A DNA stretch of 27,052 nucleotides. Origin: Bacteroidales bacterium. Its GTDB lineage: Bacteria > Bacteroidota > Bacteroidia > Bacteroidales > UBA1402. The stretch is from assembly GCA_023230125.1 (NCBI GenBank), contig JALNXZ010000001.1, forward strand, positions 1 to 27,052, written 5' to 3'. Made by a program: the position numbers and the translations under genes. Below the pieces are notes generated by a model, which was given only the letters and a program-made list of their open reading frames with translations, made no database searches and was not told the DNA's origin. Positions 1 through 7,190 of the stretch are shown one piece after another (within the stretch, counting starts at the first letter, position 1; each line of letters begins with the position of its first letter).

Positions 1-675
1 AAGTAATGGTGTTAAATCAGAAAACTTGATGTTGTTGTTCTGGGCAAAAGCTTGCATGAACTTGAAGCCTACACCACAGCCCGACAACTGGTCGTAGGGA
101 TAGGTTGAATCGACCCGTTTGGCATCCAGTACGGCGATTGCATCGGGTAGGATATCGTCAGGTACATGGTGGTCGCAAATGATAAAATCGATGCCTTTCG
201 TTTTGGCATAATCGATTTTTTCAACAGACTTGATGCCGCAATCAAGGGCAATCATCAACTTGTAGCCATTCTCTGCGGCAAAATCAATCCCTTTATGGGA
301 AATGCCATAACCTTCTCCGTAACGATCCGGAATATAGTAGCCTATGTTTGATGTAAACTGTTGGAGAAACTTGTAAACCAAGGCAACCGCCGAGGTCCCA
401 TCAACATCATAATCACCATAAATGAGAATATGCTCTTTTTTTTGCAAAGCAGCATTCAGACGTGCTACCGCTTTATCCATGTCATTCATCAGAAATGGAT
501 CATGCAAATCAGAGAGTTGGGGACGAAAAAATTGTTTGGCCTGATCAAAACTTTTAATTCCTCGCTGTACCAGCAGATGCGTCAATATCGGGCTGATCCC
601 CAGCTCTTTTGCGAGGGATTCCTTTTGGGCGGTCTGGTCGGATGTGAGGGTTAAGTAATTCCATTTGTTAATCAT
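1..675 (-). CDS. recJ: RecJ single-stranded-DNA exonuclease, N-terminal part (partial)
   Basis: RecJ is a 5'-3' single-strand-specific DNA exonuclease of the DHH phosphoesterase superfamily, acting in recombination and mismatch repair in the cytoplasm. Reading the complement from the ATG at 675 gives 225 uninterrupted codons, beginning MINKWNYLTLTSDQ, that continue past the left edge. The metal-binding motif DYDVDGT is at residues 88-94, the DHH motif (CDHH) at 167-170, and LSGCGVGFK at about 197-205, all in RecJ order and spacing. The C-terminal DHHA1 and OB regions lie outside the window. The gene is divergent from sua5. A weak -7-like element (TATCTTTA) lies on the minus strand at 792-785 but is about 110 bases from the ATG, so I do not call it as the promoter. 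Family assignment is firm; only completeness is unknown. Confidence 0.95.
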   Translation of the reverse strand, partial: MINKWNYLTLTSDQTAQKESLAKELGISPILTHLLVQRGIKSFDQAKQFFRPQLSDLHDPFLMNDMDKAVARLNAALQKKEHILIYGDYDVDGTSAVALVYKFLQQFTSNIGYYIPDRYGEGYGISHKGIDFAAENGYKLMIALDCGIKSVEKIDYAKTKGIDFIICDHHVPDDILPDAIAVLDAKRVDSTYPYDQLSGCGVGFKFMQAFAQNNNIKFSDLTPLL

Positions 676-708
676 TATATATATTATTTTTTTCTTTTAG
701 CTACGGAT

Positions 709-734
709 TGAGGCAGTTTTAGCTAACCTCAGGG
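709..734. repeat. Intergenic hairpin element, copy 1
   Basis: A TGAGG...CCTCA stem (709-713 with 727-731) encloses a 13-base loop containing TTTTAGCTAA and is followed by GGG. A closely related element lies at 1533-1557 on the far side of sua5. The core TTTTAGCTA also occurs just upstream at 695-703, giving a direct repeat with 22-base spacing. The rest of the recJ-sua5 gap (676-944) holds only AT-rich sequence and the sua5 promoter. Confidence 0.5.
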
Positions 735-917
735 TCTTCCCAGCCCTTGTGTAAAGCGTCTTGACTGGATTAAATAGAGAGCTGTAAAGATAGTTCTTTT
801 TTGGGATAATGCTGAAGCTTGTTTGCTAAAGTTATAAAATAATCACTAAGATATTGATTGATAATTTCGAAATCAAAATGTATGATGTACTTCATTCCTC
901 CTTTACCAAATTCTGGC

Positions 918-925
918 TATATTTG
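918..925 (+). promoter_or_regulatory. Promoter -7 element of sua5
   Basis: TATATTTG matches the Bacteroidota -7 consensus TAnnTTTG exactly. No clear TTTG is seen at the -33 spacing. Transcription would start near 932, about 13 bases ahead of the ATG at 945, which rules against the longer start at 858. Confidence 0.6.
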
Positions 926-944
926 TACTGAAAATCCAATCAAT

Positions 945-1508
945 ATGAACGAGGAAATAAAAAAAGCTCGAGAAGTGCTTTACAAAGGCGGCGTGATTTT
1001 ATATCCAACCGACACGATTTGGGGAATAGGCTGTGATGCTACCAACGAAGCAGCTGTTCGCCGGGTATATGAAATCAAGAAGCGCTCAGACAGCAAAGCT
1101 TTGCTTGTATTGATAGATCATTCTGTCAAATTGGATTTCTACGTTCAGGAAGTTCCGGAAGTGGCATGGGATCTGGTGGAACTGACAGATAATCCGCTGA
1201 CCATCATTTATCCCGGAGGTCGTAATCTGGCTCCCAACCTTTTGGCTGAAGATGGCAGTATAGGCATACGTGTAACAAAGGATTTATTTTCGAAACAGCT
1301 TTGTGAATGCTTTCGAAAGGCAATTGTATCAACATCGGCCAATGTGAGCGGTGAACCTTCCCCCAGATTCTTTGATGAGATTTCCCCGGAAATCATATCC
1401 GCTGTAGATTATGTCGTGGATTACAGAAGAACGGACAAAACGCCAACCAAAACTTCCTCCATCCTTAAAATTGGAATTGGAGGAAAGATTGAAATAATTA
1501 GAAAATAA
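945..1508 (+). CDS. L-threonylcarbamoyladenylate synthase (Sua5/YciO/TsaC family)
   Basis: This enzyme makes threonylcarbamoyl-AMP from threonine, bicarbonate and ATP, the first step of the universal t6A37 modification of ANN-decoding tRNAs. The 187-residue protein shows the YrdC-fold signatures: YPTDTIWGIGCD at 20-31, the KKRSDSKALLVL strand at 45-56, STSANVSGEPSP at 129-140 and PTKTSSI at 167-173. At this length it is the short TsaC-like form, without the extra C-terminal Sua5 domain. I start it at 945, not 858, because a consensus -7 element sits at 918-925 inside the longer reading and the 29 added residues do not resemble the family. It reads divergently from recJ, and a repeated hairpin lies on each side. 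YciO-type paralogues of unclear function share this fold, so the exact role is very likely but not certain. Confidence 0.9.
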   Translation: MNEEIKKAREVLYKGGVILYPTDTIWGIGCDATNEAAVRRVYEIKKRSDSKALLVLIDHSVKLDFYVQEVPEVAWDLVELTDNPLTIIYPGGRNLAPNLLAEDGSIGIRVTKDLFSKQLCECFRKAIVSTSANVSGEPSPRFFDEISPEIISAVDYVVDYRRTDKTPTKTSSILKIGIGGKIEIIRK

Positions 1509-1531
1509 AAACATACACACTAAAATATATT

Positions 1532-1557
1532 CTGAGACGTTTTAACTAAACTCAGGG
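1532..1557. repeat. Intergenic hairpin element, copy 2
   Basis: CTGAG (1532-1536) pairs with CTCAG (1551-1555) around a loop containing GTTTTAACTAA. The segment 1533-1557 aligns to 709-734 with four differences over 26 positions, one of them a one-base gap, and the same trailing CTCAGGG. It lies between the sua5 stop and the sugar-transferase start. It may act as a weak terminator or RNA structure; no T run follows. Confidence 0.5.
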
Positions 1558-1593
1558 CGGCATAATCTTATTTTTAATCCCGGCTTTTTTGAC

Positions 1594-3006
1594 ATGAATG
1601 ATAAAAAAAGAATTCTGATCTATATCTTGTTTGACTTTTTGTCGGCATTTATTGCTTGGCAAATATTTAGTATCTTTCGTTTCAATGTCTTTCGCCAAAC
1701 CATCTATTTTTCAACGTTGACAGAGTTTTTGTTTTTAGCCAAAGCCATTTGGATGAGCTTTTTGGTGCCTCTCTGTTGGTTGGTGATTTATTATTTCAGC
1801 GGTTATTATGTCCATCCCCGTCGCAAGACCAATCTCGGTGATCTTTTGAATACTGCCATTTGTACATTGATTGGGGTTCTATTATTGTTTTTTCTGATTG
1901 TTGTTGATGACTATCCGGAGTGGCCAGATCTGTATTATGAAATAATCATCGGCTTTTTAATCATCCAGTTTATATGTACATGGATTTTTCGTTTGATACA
2001 GACCGGCCCGCTTATTTATCATCAGTCAAAGGGACGTTATTGTGTTCCAATCCTGATTGTCGGTACAGGTGAAAATGCCCTGAGGGTTTTAGGTGAATTT
2101 AATCAATACCACAGTAATTTCATATATCAGTTAAAAGGCTTTATTCGTACAGGGTCGGAAAAAGAGATGGTTCCATCTGAAGAAATCATCGGTGACATGA
2201 ATCAACTTGGCTTGCTGATTGCTCAATATCAGGTTGAAGAATTGATTTTTGCCATAGATAGTCGTGATCCTGATATGACTCAGCAATTACTGGATCAGTC
2301 CTATATACATTGCCTACCCATCAAGGCCTTTGCTTCTAAGCAAGATATCTTGTCCGGGAAAGTTTCTTTGTTCTCTCTTTTTGGTATTCCGATGATCAAT
2401 TTGACTCCATCGTCCATGTCCGAATGGCAAAAAACAGTCAAGTCATTCTTTGATAGATTCGTTTCTTTGTTGTTACTTATTATATTATCTCCGTTGTATC
2501 TGTATTTGACCATTCGTGTCCGAATAGACTCTGATGGTTCTGTTTTTTATGCACAGGAACGGGTGGGGAAAAAGGGTAGAAAGTTCAATATTCATAAATT
2601 CCGTACCATGTATATGGATGCGGAGCCTGATGGTCCACTCTTGTCGAGTGTGGATGATCCGAGAGTAACACCATTTGGACGTTTTATGCGAAAATACAGG
2701 TTGGATGAGTTGCCTCAGTTTTGGAATGTACTCAAAGGGGATATGTCTTTGGTTGGGCCTCGTCCTGAAAGGCAGCATTTTGTAGACCAGATTGTTGACA
2801 AAGCGCCTCATTATTATTTGATACAAAGTATTCTTCCCGGGGTGACTTCTTGGGGAATGGTGAAATTCGGATATGCTGATACCGTGGAAAAAATGATTCG
2901 GCGTTTGGAGTATGATATCATTTACCTGGAAAACCAAAGTCTGTTAATTGACCTGAAAATTCTTGTATTTACCATAAAACCTTTACTTTCTGGGAATGGG
3001 CAGTAA
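1594..3006 (+). CDS. Polyprenyl-phosphate sugar-1-phosphate transferase (WcaJ/WbaP-type)
   Basis: Integral inner-membrane enzyme that transfers a sugar-1-phosphate from a nucleotide sugar to undecaprenyl phosphate, starting a capsule, exopolysaccharide or O-antigen repeat unit. The 470 residues show hydrophobic segments at about 7-28, 45-70, 85-105 and 115-135. A Rossmann-like middle follows, with VPILIVGTGENALRVLG at 151-167. The C-terminal bacterial sugar-transferase domain (about 284-470) starts with a hydrophobic re-entrant helix (SLLLLIILSP), then has KFRTMYMDAE at 335-344, the catalytic Asp-Glu pair in YRLDELPQFWNVL (D371, E372) and LVGPRPER at 386-393. Length and order match the long WcaJ-type proteins. 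No polysaccharide gene cluster surrounds it, so it may serve a locus elsewhere. The donor sugar cannot be read from the sequence. Confidence 0.92.
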   Translation: MNDKKRILIYILFDFLSAFIAWQIFSIFRFNVFRQTIYFSTLTEFLFLAKAIWMSFLVPLCWLVIYYFSGYYVHPRRKTNLGDLLNTAICTLIGVLLLFFLIVVDDYPEWPDLYYEIIIGFLIIQFICTWIFRLIQTGPLIYHQSKGRYCVPILIVGTGENALRVLGEFNQYHSNFIYQLKGFIRTGSEKEMVPSEEIIGDMNQLGLLIAQYQVEELIFAIDSRDPDMTQQLLDQSYIHCLPIKAFASKQDILSGKVSLFSLFGIPMINLTPSSMSEWQKTVKSFFDRFVSLLLLIILSPLYLYLTIRVRIDSDGSVFYAQERVGKKGRKFNIHKFRTMYMDAEPDGPLLSSVDDPRVTPFGRFMRKYRLDELPQFWNVLKGDMSLVGPRPERQHFVDQIVDKAPHYYLIQSILPGVTSWGMVKFGYADTVEKMIRRLEYDIIYLENQSLLIDLKILVFTIKPLLSGNGQ

Positions 3007-3070
3007 ATAACTGTTTTAAATGATATTTCAGGTAATTAGTCACGCTCGTTTTATTAATTCATGTTTTTGG

Positions 3071-3102
3071 TTTGCAACATTTGTAAAAATTGTTGTTCTT
3101 TG
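3071..3102 (+). promoter_or_regulatory. Possible promoter of the CLC gene
   Basis: TTTG at 3071-3074 is followed after 20 bases by GTTCTTTG (3095-3102), a degenerate match to TAnnTTTG. It lies 23 bases ahead of the ATG at 3126. Spacing is right but the first two bases of the -7 box do not match. Confidence 0.3.
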
Positions 3103-3125
3103 CCGAAACGATAACGGTTGGTTAA

Positions 3126-4904
3126 ATGATAGAAAGTGAGCGGTATTTGAATCTCCTTCGCTGGCGGGAGAAGCATATCAAGGAATCGAATTTAATACTG
3201 ATTCTGAGTTTTGTGGTCGGAATCTTAACAGCCATTGCTGCTTTGGTTTTGAAGAAACTGATAGAAATCATTCAGCATGTACTGACCTCCGCTTTTACCG
3301 TTGATTCTGCCAATTACCTTTATTTGTTATATCCGGCTATCGGAATTTTGTTGGCTTCTCTTTTTGTACGCTATATAGTTCGTGATGATATCAGCCACGG
3401 TGTCACCCATATTCTTTATGCTATTTCCCGCAGACAAGGTCGTATTAAAAGACACAATATGTGGACATCCATCGTCGGTAGCTCCCTAACCATCGGCATG
3501 GGAGGGTCTGTAGGGGCTGAAGCACCTATTGTACTGACTGGTGCAGCCATTGGGTCCAATCTTGGCAGTTATTTCAAGATGAACCACAAGACGCTGATGT
3601 TGTTGATGGGGTGTGGTGCCGCAGGTGCCATCGCCGGTATTTTCAAGGCACCGATTGCAGGACTTTTTTTCACGATCGAAGTTTTAATGCTTGACATGAC
3701 GGCTGCGTTTGTATTGCCTTTGATGGTTACGTCTGTTACAGCAGCTTCCCTTTCTTATTTTGTGACAGGTACTCAACCCATGTTTGAGTTTTCGATGTCT
3801 GAGCCATTTTTGTTAGACAGAATCCCCTGGGCCATTATCCTTGGGATGGCCTGCGGACTTGTAGCCCTTTATCTGATCCGGGGCATGAACAAAGTGGAAG
3901 GTTGGTATCGGAAGATGGGGAATCCTTATTATAAATTATTACTTGGGGCAGCGGCACTCAGCGTCCTGATTTTTCTGTTTCCTCCGTTGTATGGAGAAGG
4001 ATATACGACTATATCACAGCTTATTAACGGCCAGCCTGATATTCTAACAGAAGGCAGTTTCTTTTATGCTTATAAAGACAATGTCTGGTTACTGATCGGT
4101 TATATGTGCCTGATCATTTTTTTCAAGATTTTTGCATCGGCTTCAACCAATGGCGCAGGCGGAGTGGGAGGTGTCTTTGCTCCAAGCTTGTTCGTGGGAG
4201 CTTTGGTTGGTTTTGTCATTGCTCGCTGCTTCAATGAATTGGGTATTTCTGATGTTTCGGAACAAAATTTTGCACTGTTGGGTATGGCAGGCATGATGAC
4301 GGCTGTAATGCATGCTCCGTTGACCGGGATATTTCTCATTGCCGAAATGACGGGTGGCTTTCAATTATTTCTGCCATTAATGATTGTTTCCAGTGTATCT
4401 TATCTCACCATTTTTCTGTTTGAAAAGCACAGCATTTATTCCATGCGTCTGGCTCAGAAAGGGGAGTTGGTTACACACCATAAGGATAAGGCCGTGCTCA
4501 CTCTGATGAAAGTGGAAAATGTGATTGAAAAGGATTTTGATGTGGTTCATCCGGAAATGTATTTGGGTGATTTGGTGAAAGTGATTTCGATGGCCAAGCG
4601 CAATGTCTTTCCTGTTACTGATGATAACGACATTCTTTTGGGTATGGTATTGCTCGATGATATCCGCAATATCATGTTTCGCAAAGATTTGTACATGCGC
4701 TTCAAAGTACAGAAACTCATGATTTCTCCCCCAGCGAAACTTCGTATCACTGACACCATGGAGAAAGTGATGCGGATTTTTGACGATACCAATGCCTGGA
4801 ATTTGCCGGTAATAGATGAAAACGATAAATATGTCGGCTTTGTTTCCAAGTCAAAAATCTTCAACTCTTACCGTAAGGTTTTGGTACATTTCTCAGATGA
4901 GTAG
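3126..4904 (+). CDS. CLC-family chloride channel/transporter with C-terminal CBS pair
   Basis: Inner-membrane protein of the CLC family, moving chloride (or another anion) passively or in exchange for protons. In the 592 residues the family motifs are in order: GSVGAEAP at 127-134, with the external gating glutamate at E132 (CLC-ec1 E148); FKAPIAGLFFTIEV at 173-186; GAGGVGGVFAPS at 343-354; and SIYSM at 436-440, where Y438 matches CLC-ec1 Y445. Two CBS domains follow at about 466-515 and 530-585, which in other CLCs bind adenine nucleotides and regulate the pore. Two departures from the exchanger type: the motif reads GAEAP instead of G(K/R)EGP, and the position of the internal proton glutamate (CLC-ec1 E203) is V186. 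That combination resembles CLC channels more than H+/Cl- exchangers, though transport type cannot be settled from sequence. Confidence 0.93.
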   Translation: MIESERYLNLLRWREKHIKESNLILILSFVVGILTAIAALVLKKLIEIIQHVLTSAFTVDSANYLYLLYPAIGILLASLFVRYIVRDDISHGVTHILYAISRRQGRIKRHNMWTSIVGSSLTIGMGGSVGAEAPIVLTGAAIGSNLGSYFKMNHKTLMLLMGCGAAGAIAGIFKAPIAGLFFTIEVLMLDMTAAFVLPLMVTSVTAASLSYFVTGTQPMFEFSMSEPFLLDRIPWAIILGMACGLVALYLIRGMNKVEGWYRKMGNPYYKLLLGAAALSVLIFLFPPLYGEGYTTISQLINGQPDILTEGSFFYAYKDNVWLLIGYMCLIIFFKIFASASTNGAGGVGGVFAPSLFVGALVGFVIARCFNELGISDVSEQNFALLGMAGMMTAVMHAPLTGIFLIAEMTGGFQLFLPLMIVSSVSYLTIFLFEKHSIYSMRLAQKGELVTHHKDKAVLTLMKVENVIEKDFDVVHPEMYLGDLVKVISMAKRNVFPVTDDNDILLGMVLLDDIRNIMFRKDLYMRFKVQKLMISPPAKLRITDTMEKVMRIFDDTNAWNLPVIDENDKYVGFVSKSKIFNSYRKVLVHFSDE

Positions 4905-5027
4905 ACATTATTCCACTATTCTTTTAGAAGGTTTATGTAACGAACTCCGTATTCATTAAACGGAAAAAAGCATGTTTTTGTGAAATCCATGGATCAAAAA
5001 AATGCCTATGGTTTAATTTTATTGCTT

Positions 5028-5035
5028 TATCTTTG
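5028..5035 (+). promoter_or_regulatory. Promoter -7 element of fmt
   Basis: TATCTTTG is an exact TAnnTTTG match in the 179-base CLC-fmt gap, giving a leader of roughly 40 bases. No convincing -33 TTTG is present at the usual spacing. Confidence 0.5.
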
Positions 5036-5083
5036 AATAAATTTTTCAGGAGTCGGAGCTGCTGATTTTATGTTTGTAAGAAT

Positions 5084-6055
5084 ATGAACAAGAAAAATTT
5101 GAGAATAGTTTACATGGGAACACCCGATTTTGCGGTGGAACCTTTAAAAGTGCTGGTTGAAGGTGGATATCAGGTTGTCTGTGTTGTTACGATGCCTGAC
5201 AAACTTGCGGGTCGAGGCATGAAGCTTCAGCTTTCACCTGTCAAGAAATATGCGCTGTCTCAAGACTTGCCATTGCTGCAGCCGGAGAAACTTAAAGATC
5301 CGACTTTTCTGAAAGAACTGAAATCTTTTCATGCAGAACTTCAGATAGTTGTTGCATTTAGAATGCTTCCTGAGGAGGTGTGGACCATGCCTTCTATGGG
5401 CACTTTTAACCTGCATGCCTCGCTTTTACCTCAGTATCGGGGTGCTGCTCCCATCAACTGGGCAGTGATAAACGGTGAAAAAGAAACTGGTGTGACCACA
5501 TTCTTCCTTCAGCATGAAATCGATACCGGAGATATGCTGTTTCAGGAAAAAATCGGGATCGGTCCCGATGAATGTATGGGTTCTGTCCATGACAGACTGA
5601 TGGAACTTGGCGGACGAATGGTTCTGAAAACGGTCGATGCGATGATTGATGGTTCTGCTCATGCCCGTTCCCAAGATGTTATGATTTCAGATAGAACAGC
5701 ATTGAAGTCTGCTCCAAAGTTGTTTAAGGAAAATACCAGGATTGACTGGACGCATGAATGCGTTCAAATTCATGATTTTATCCGAGGTCTGTCACCATTT
5801 CCTGTCGCTTGGTCTGAATTGCACTCAGCCGAAGGTGAAATGTTGGGTGTGAAGATTTTCGAAGCCGGATATGCATTGAAAACGCATGGTCTTGAACCCG
5901 GAACGCTCGTCACTGATGGGAAAAAGGAGCTCAAAGTGGCTGTTAATGATGGATACATCATACTGAAAAGATTTCAGCTTGCAGGTAGAAAAGCGTTGGC
6001 AACCGATGAATTCTTACGTGGATTTCCCAGGATTTCGGACTATACTTTTGTCTGA
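5084..6055 (+). CDS. fmt: Methionyl-tRNA formyltransferase
   Basis: Formylates the amino group of methionine on initiator tRNA using 10-formyl-tetrahydrofolate, so translation can start with fMet. The 323-residue length is typical. The N-terminal formyltransferase domain opens with RIVYMGTPDFAVEPL (7-21) and carries the signature NLHASLLPQYRGAAP at 109-123; the catalytic residues are N109, H111 and D147 (in HEIDTGD). The C-terminal OB-like tRNA-binding domain (about 210-315) includes FIRGLSPFPVAW. In many bacteria fmt sits next to def; here it lies between a CLC gene and a sigma-factor gene, apparently with its own promoter. Nothing is truncated or missing. Confidence 0.97.
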   Translation: MNKKNLRIVYMGTPDFAVEPLKVLVEGGYQVVCVVTMPDKLAGRGMKLQLSPVKKYALSQDLPLLQPEKLKDPTFLKELKSFHAELQIVVAFRMLPEEVWTMPSMGTFNLHASLLPQYRGAAPINWAVINGEKETGVTTFFLQHEIDTGDMLFQEKIGIGPDECMGSVHDRLMELGGRMVLKTVDAMIDGSAHARSQDVMISDRTALKSAPKLFKENTRIDWTHECVQIHDFIRGLSPFPVAWSELHSAEGEMLGVKIFEAGYALKTHGLEPGTLVTDGKKELKVAVNDGYIILKRFQLAGRKALATDEFLRGFPRISDYTFV

Positions 6056-6078
6056 AAATTTAAAATAATTATAATTTA

Positions 6079-6110
6079 TTTGGTTTTCTTTAAAAAAGTT
6101 CTTTTATTTG
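6079..6110 (+). promoter_or_regulatory. Candidate promoter of the ECF sigma gene
   Basis: TTTG (6079-6082), 20 bases, then TTTATTTG (6103-6110), one base off TAnnTTTG. Transcription would start near 6117 and leave a 60-base leader before the ATG at 6179. Further TTTG words occur at 6132-6135 and 6157-6160, so the exact promoter is uncertain. Confidence 0.4.
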
Positions 6111-6178
6111 CAACCCAAACCTTTAAATCCATTTGCCTATCGATCTACTGCTACTCTTTGATTTTTAAAGAAAGTACA

Positions 6179-6772
6179 ATGGACACGATTAAAACGATGA
6201 CCGACGAACAGCTGGTCGACCTGTTTTCAAATGGAAACAATCAAGCTTTTGATATTTTATTAAACCGGCATAAAAACCGCGTTTTCACGTACATACTTGT
6301 TATTGTGCGTAATCGGGATTTGGCTGAAGATATCTTTCAGGAATCATTTATGAAAGCCATCATCACCATCAAGCAGGGAAGATATGTCGACAACGGCAAA
6401 TTCTATTCTTGGGTGACTAGAATTGCTCATAACCAAATCATTGACCTTTTTAGAAGGGAACGCAATGAAAATACCGTCAGTAATGAAGAATTTGCTGAGG
6501 TTGATTTGTTCAACAATTCCAAGCTTTGTGATGACAATGTAGAAGACATGATGATACGTGATCAAGTGTTTCGAGATGTTCGAAAACTGATGCAACATTT
6601 GCCGGATAACCAGCAGGAAGTTGTCCGTTTGCGTTACTATGAGGATTGCAGTTTTAAGGAAATTGCAGATATGACCGGCGTCAGCATCAATACAGCATTG
6701 GGACGTATGCGCTATGCTGTTTTGAATATGCGGCGCATGGTAGAAGAGAAGTGCATATCATTGGTATACTGA
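6179..6772 (+). CDS. ECF-type RNA polymerase sigma-70 family factor
   Basis: A 197-residue two-domain sigma factor that would direct RNA polymerase to a specific promoter set. Region 2 spans about 23-95: FDILLNRHKNRVFTYILVIV, the core-binding RDLAEDIFQESFMKA (46-60) and the -10-recognition stretch FYSWVTRIAHNQIIDLFRR (75-93). An acidic linker follows (about 96-128). Region 4 (about 131-190) contains LPDNQQEVVRLRYYEDCSFK and the helix-turn-helix EIADMTGVSINTALGRMRYA (161-180). I use the ATG at 6179; the longer start at 6080 would overlap the likely promoter and adds 33 residues foreign to the family. No anti-sigma gene (membrane protein with zinc-binding or FecR-like domain) lies next to it; the neighbour is a 55-residue basic ORF. 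Its regulon and signal cannot be inferred here. Confidence 0.9.
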   Translation: MDTIKTMTDEQLVDLFSNGNNQAFDILLNRHKNRVFTYILVIVRNRDLAEDIFQESFMKAIITIKQGRYVDNGKFYSWVTRIAHNQIIDLFRRERNENTVSNEEFAEVDLFNNSKLCDDNVEDMMIRDQVFRDVRKLMQHLPDNQQEVVRLRYYEDCSFKEIADMTGVSINTALGRMRYAVLNMRRMVEEKCISLVY

Positions 6773-6820
6773 GTTCTAGGCTTGCTTCTTGAACATATTC
6801 AGAAAGTGTAAGAATTATAT

Positions 6821-6871
6821 TGAGTTTCTAATATAATATGTGAGTAAATTCTCCGTTTTATTAGAAACTTA
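6821..6871 (+). promoter_or_regulatory. Hairpin ending at the start of the small ORF
   Basis: 6821-6833 pairs with 6859-6871: a 13-bp stem, 11 of them a perfect inverted repeat, one G-T pair and one closing T-A. The loop is 25 bases. TTTTTT (6872-6877) follows directly, and the next three bases are the ATG of the small ORF. It could be an AT-rich terminator for the sigma gene, an attenuator, or a structure that controls translation of the small ORF. Confidence 0.55.
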
Positions 6872-6877
6872 TTTTTT

Positions 6878-7045
6878 ATGCCTATGACTCAAAATTTTAC
6901 ACCGAATTTAAATCCGCAGAAAAGGGTTAGAAGAGTATCCGCTCAGCCATCTCAAGCTACCCTCAATTTTTTAAGAAATTTTGCCAGGACCTATTCGCCA
7001 AATCTAGGAAATTTGAGTGAAAAGGCAAATTTGATCCCTAATTGA
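6878..7045 (+). CDS. Small basic hypothetical protein (55 residues)
   Basis: I do not recognise a characterised family. The ATG at 6878 opens 55 codons closed by TGA, with a second in-frame ATG two codons later. The product starts MPMTQNFTPNLNPQKR and is strongly basic: four Arg and one Lys in residues 15-37, against a single acidic residue (E48) in the whole protein. A KRVRRVS stretch at 15-21 is followed by QPSQATLNFLRNFARTYSP (24-42), which could form an amphipathic helix. There is no signal peptide or membrane segment. It fills the gap between the sigma factor and rpe, has a hairpin directly before it and a terminator-like hairpin (7071-7110) directly after, which together suggest a real unit. 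Codon use resembles its neighbours. A nucleic-acid-binding or protein-binding role is only a guess. It could still be chance ORF sequence. Confidence 0.6.
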   Translation: MPMTQNFTPNLNPQKRVRRVSAQPSQATLNFLRNFARTYSPNLGNLSEKANLIPN

Positions 7046-7070
7046 GACTTCTTGAAGTCTGTACGAGTAT

Positions 7071-7110
7071 GACAGAAGTCATTCCCTCTAGGTTTGACTT
7101 CCGTCTTTTT
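7071..7110 (+). terminator. Rho-independent terminator after the small ORF
   Basis: 7071-7081 pairs with 7095-7105 (10 of 11 pairs, one A-C mismatch), the loop is 13 bases, and five T residues follow at 7106-7110. A second short palindrome with arms AGACTT/AAGTCT lies at 7045-7060, overlapping the TGA. The remainder of this gap, to 7190, is T-rich and holds the rpe promoter. Confidence 0.65.
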
Positions 7111-7137
7111 GTTGGTTGGTATTGATGCTTCACTTTC

Positions 7138-7168
7138 TTTGAGCATTTCTTTTTTTTTTGTTCCTTTG
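7138..7168 (+). promoter_or_regulatory. Promoter of rpe
   Basis: TTTG (7138-7141), exactly 19 bases, then TTCCTTTG (7161-7168), one base off TAnnTTTG. The intervening spacer contains a run of ten T. The ATG at 7191 is about 16 bases past the expected start site. Confidence 0.55.
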
Positions 7169-7190
7169 TGATTAATAAAAATTTCCAACT

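Noticed and set aside
2485..2937. 150-residue minus-strand open frame inside the sugar-transferase gene
   Set aside because: It lies antisense to the conserved catalytic domain and its translation resembles no protein family; a shadow frame.
1594..3125. Capsule or exopolysaccharide locus around the sugar transferase
   Set aside because: No glycosyltransferase, flippase or polymerase genes flank it; neighbours are sua5 and a CLC gene.
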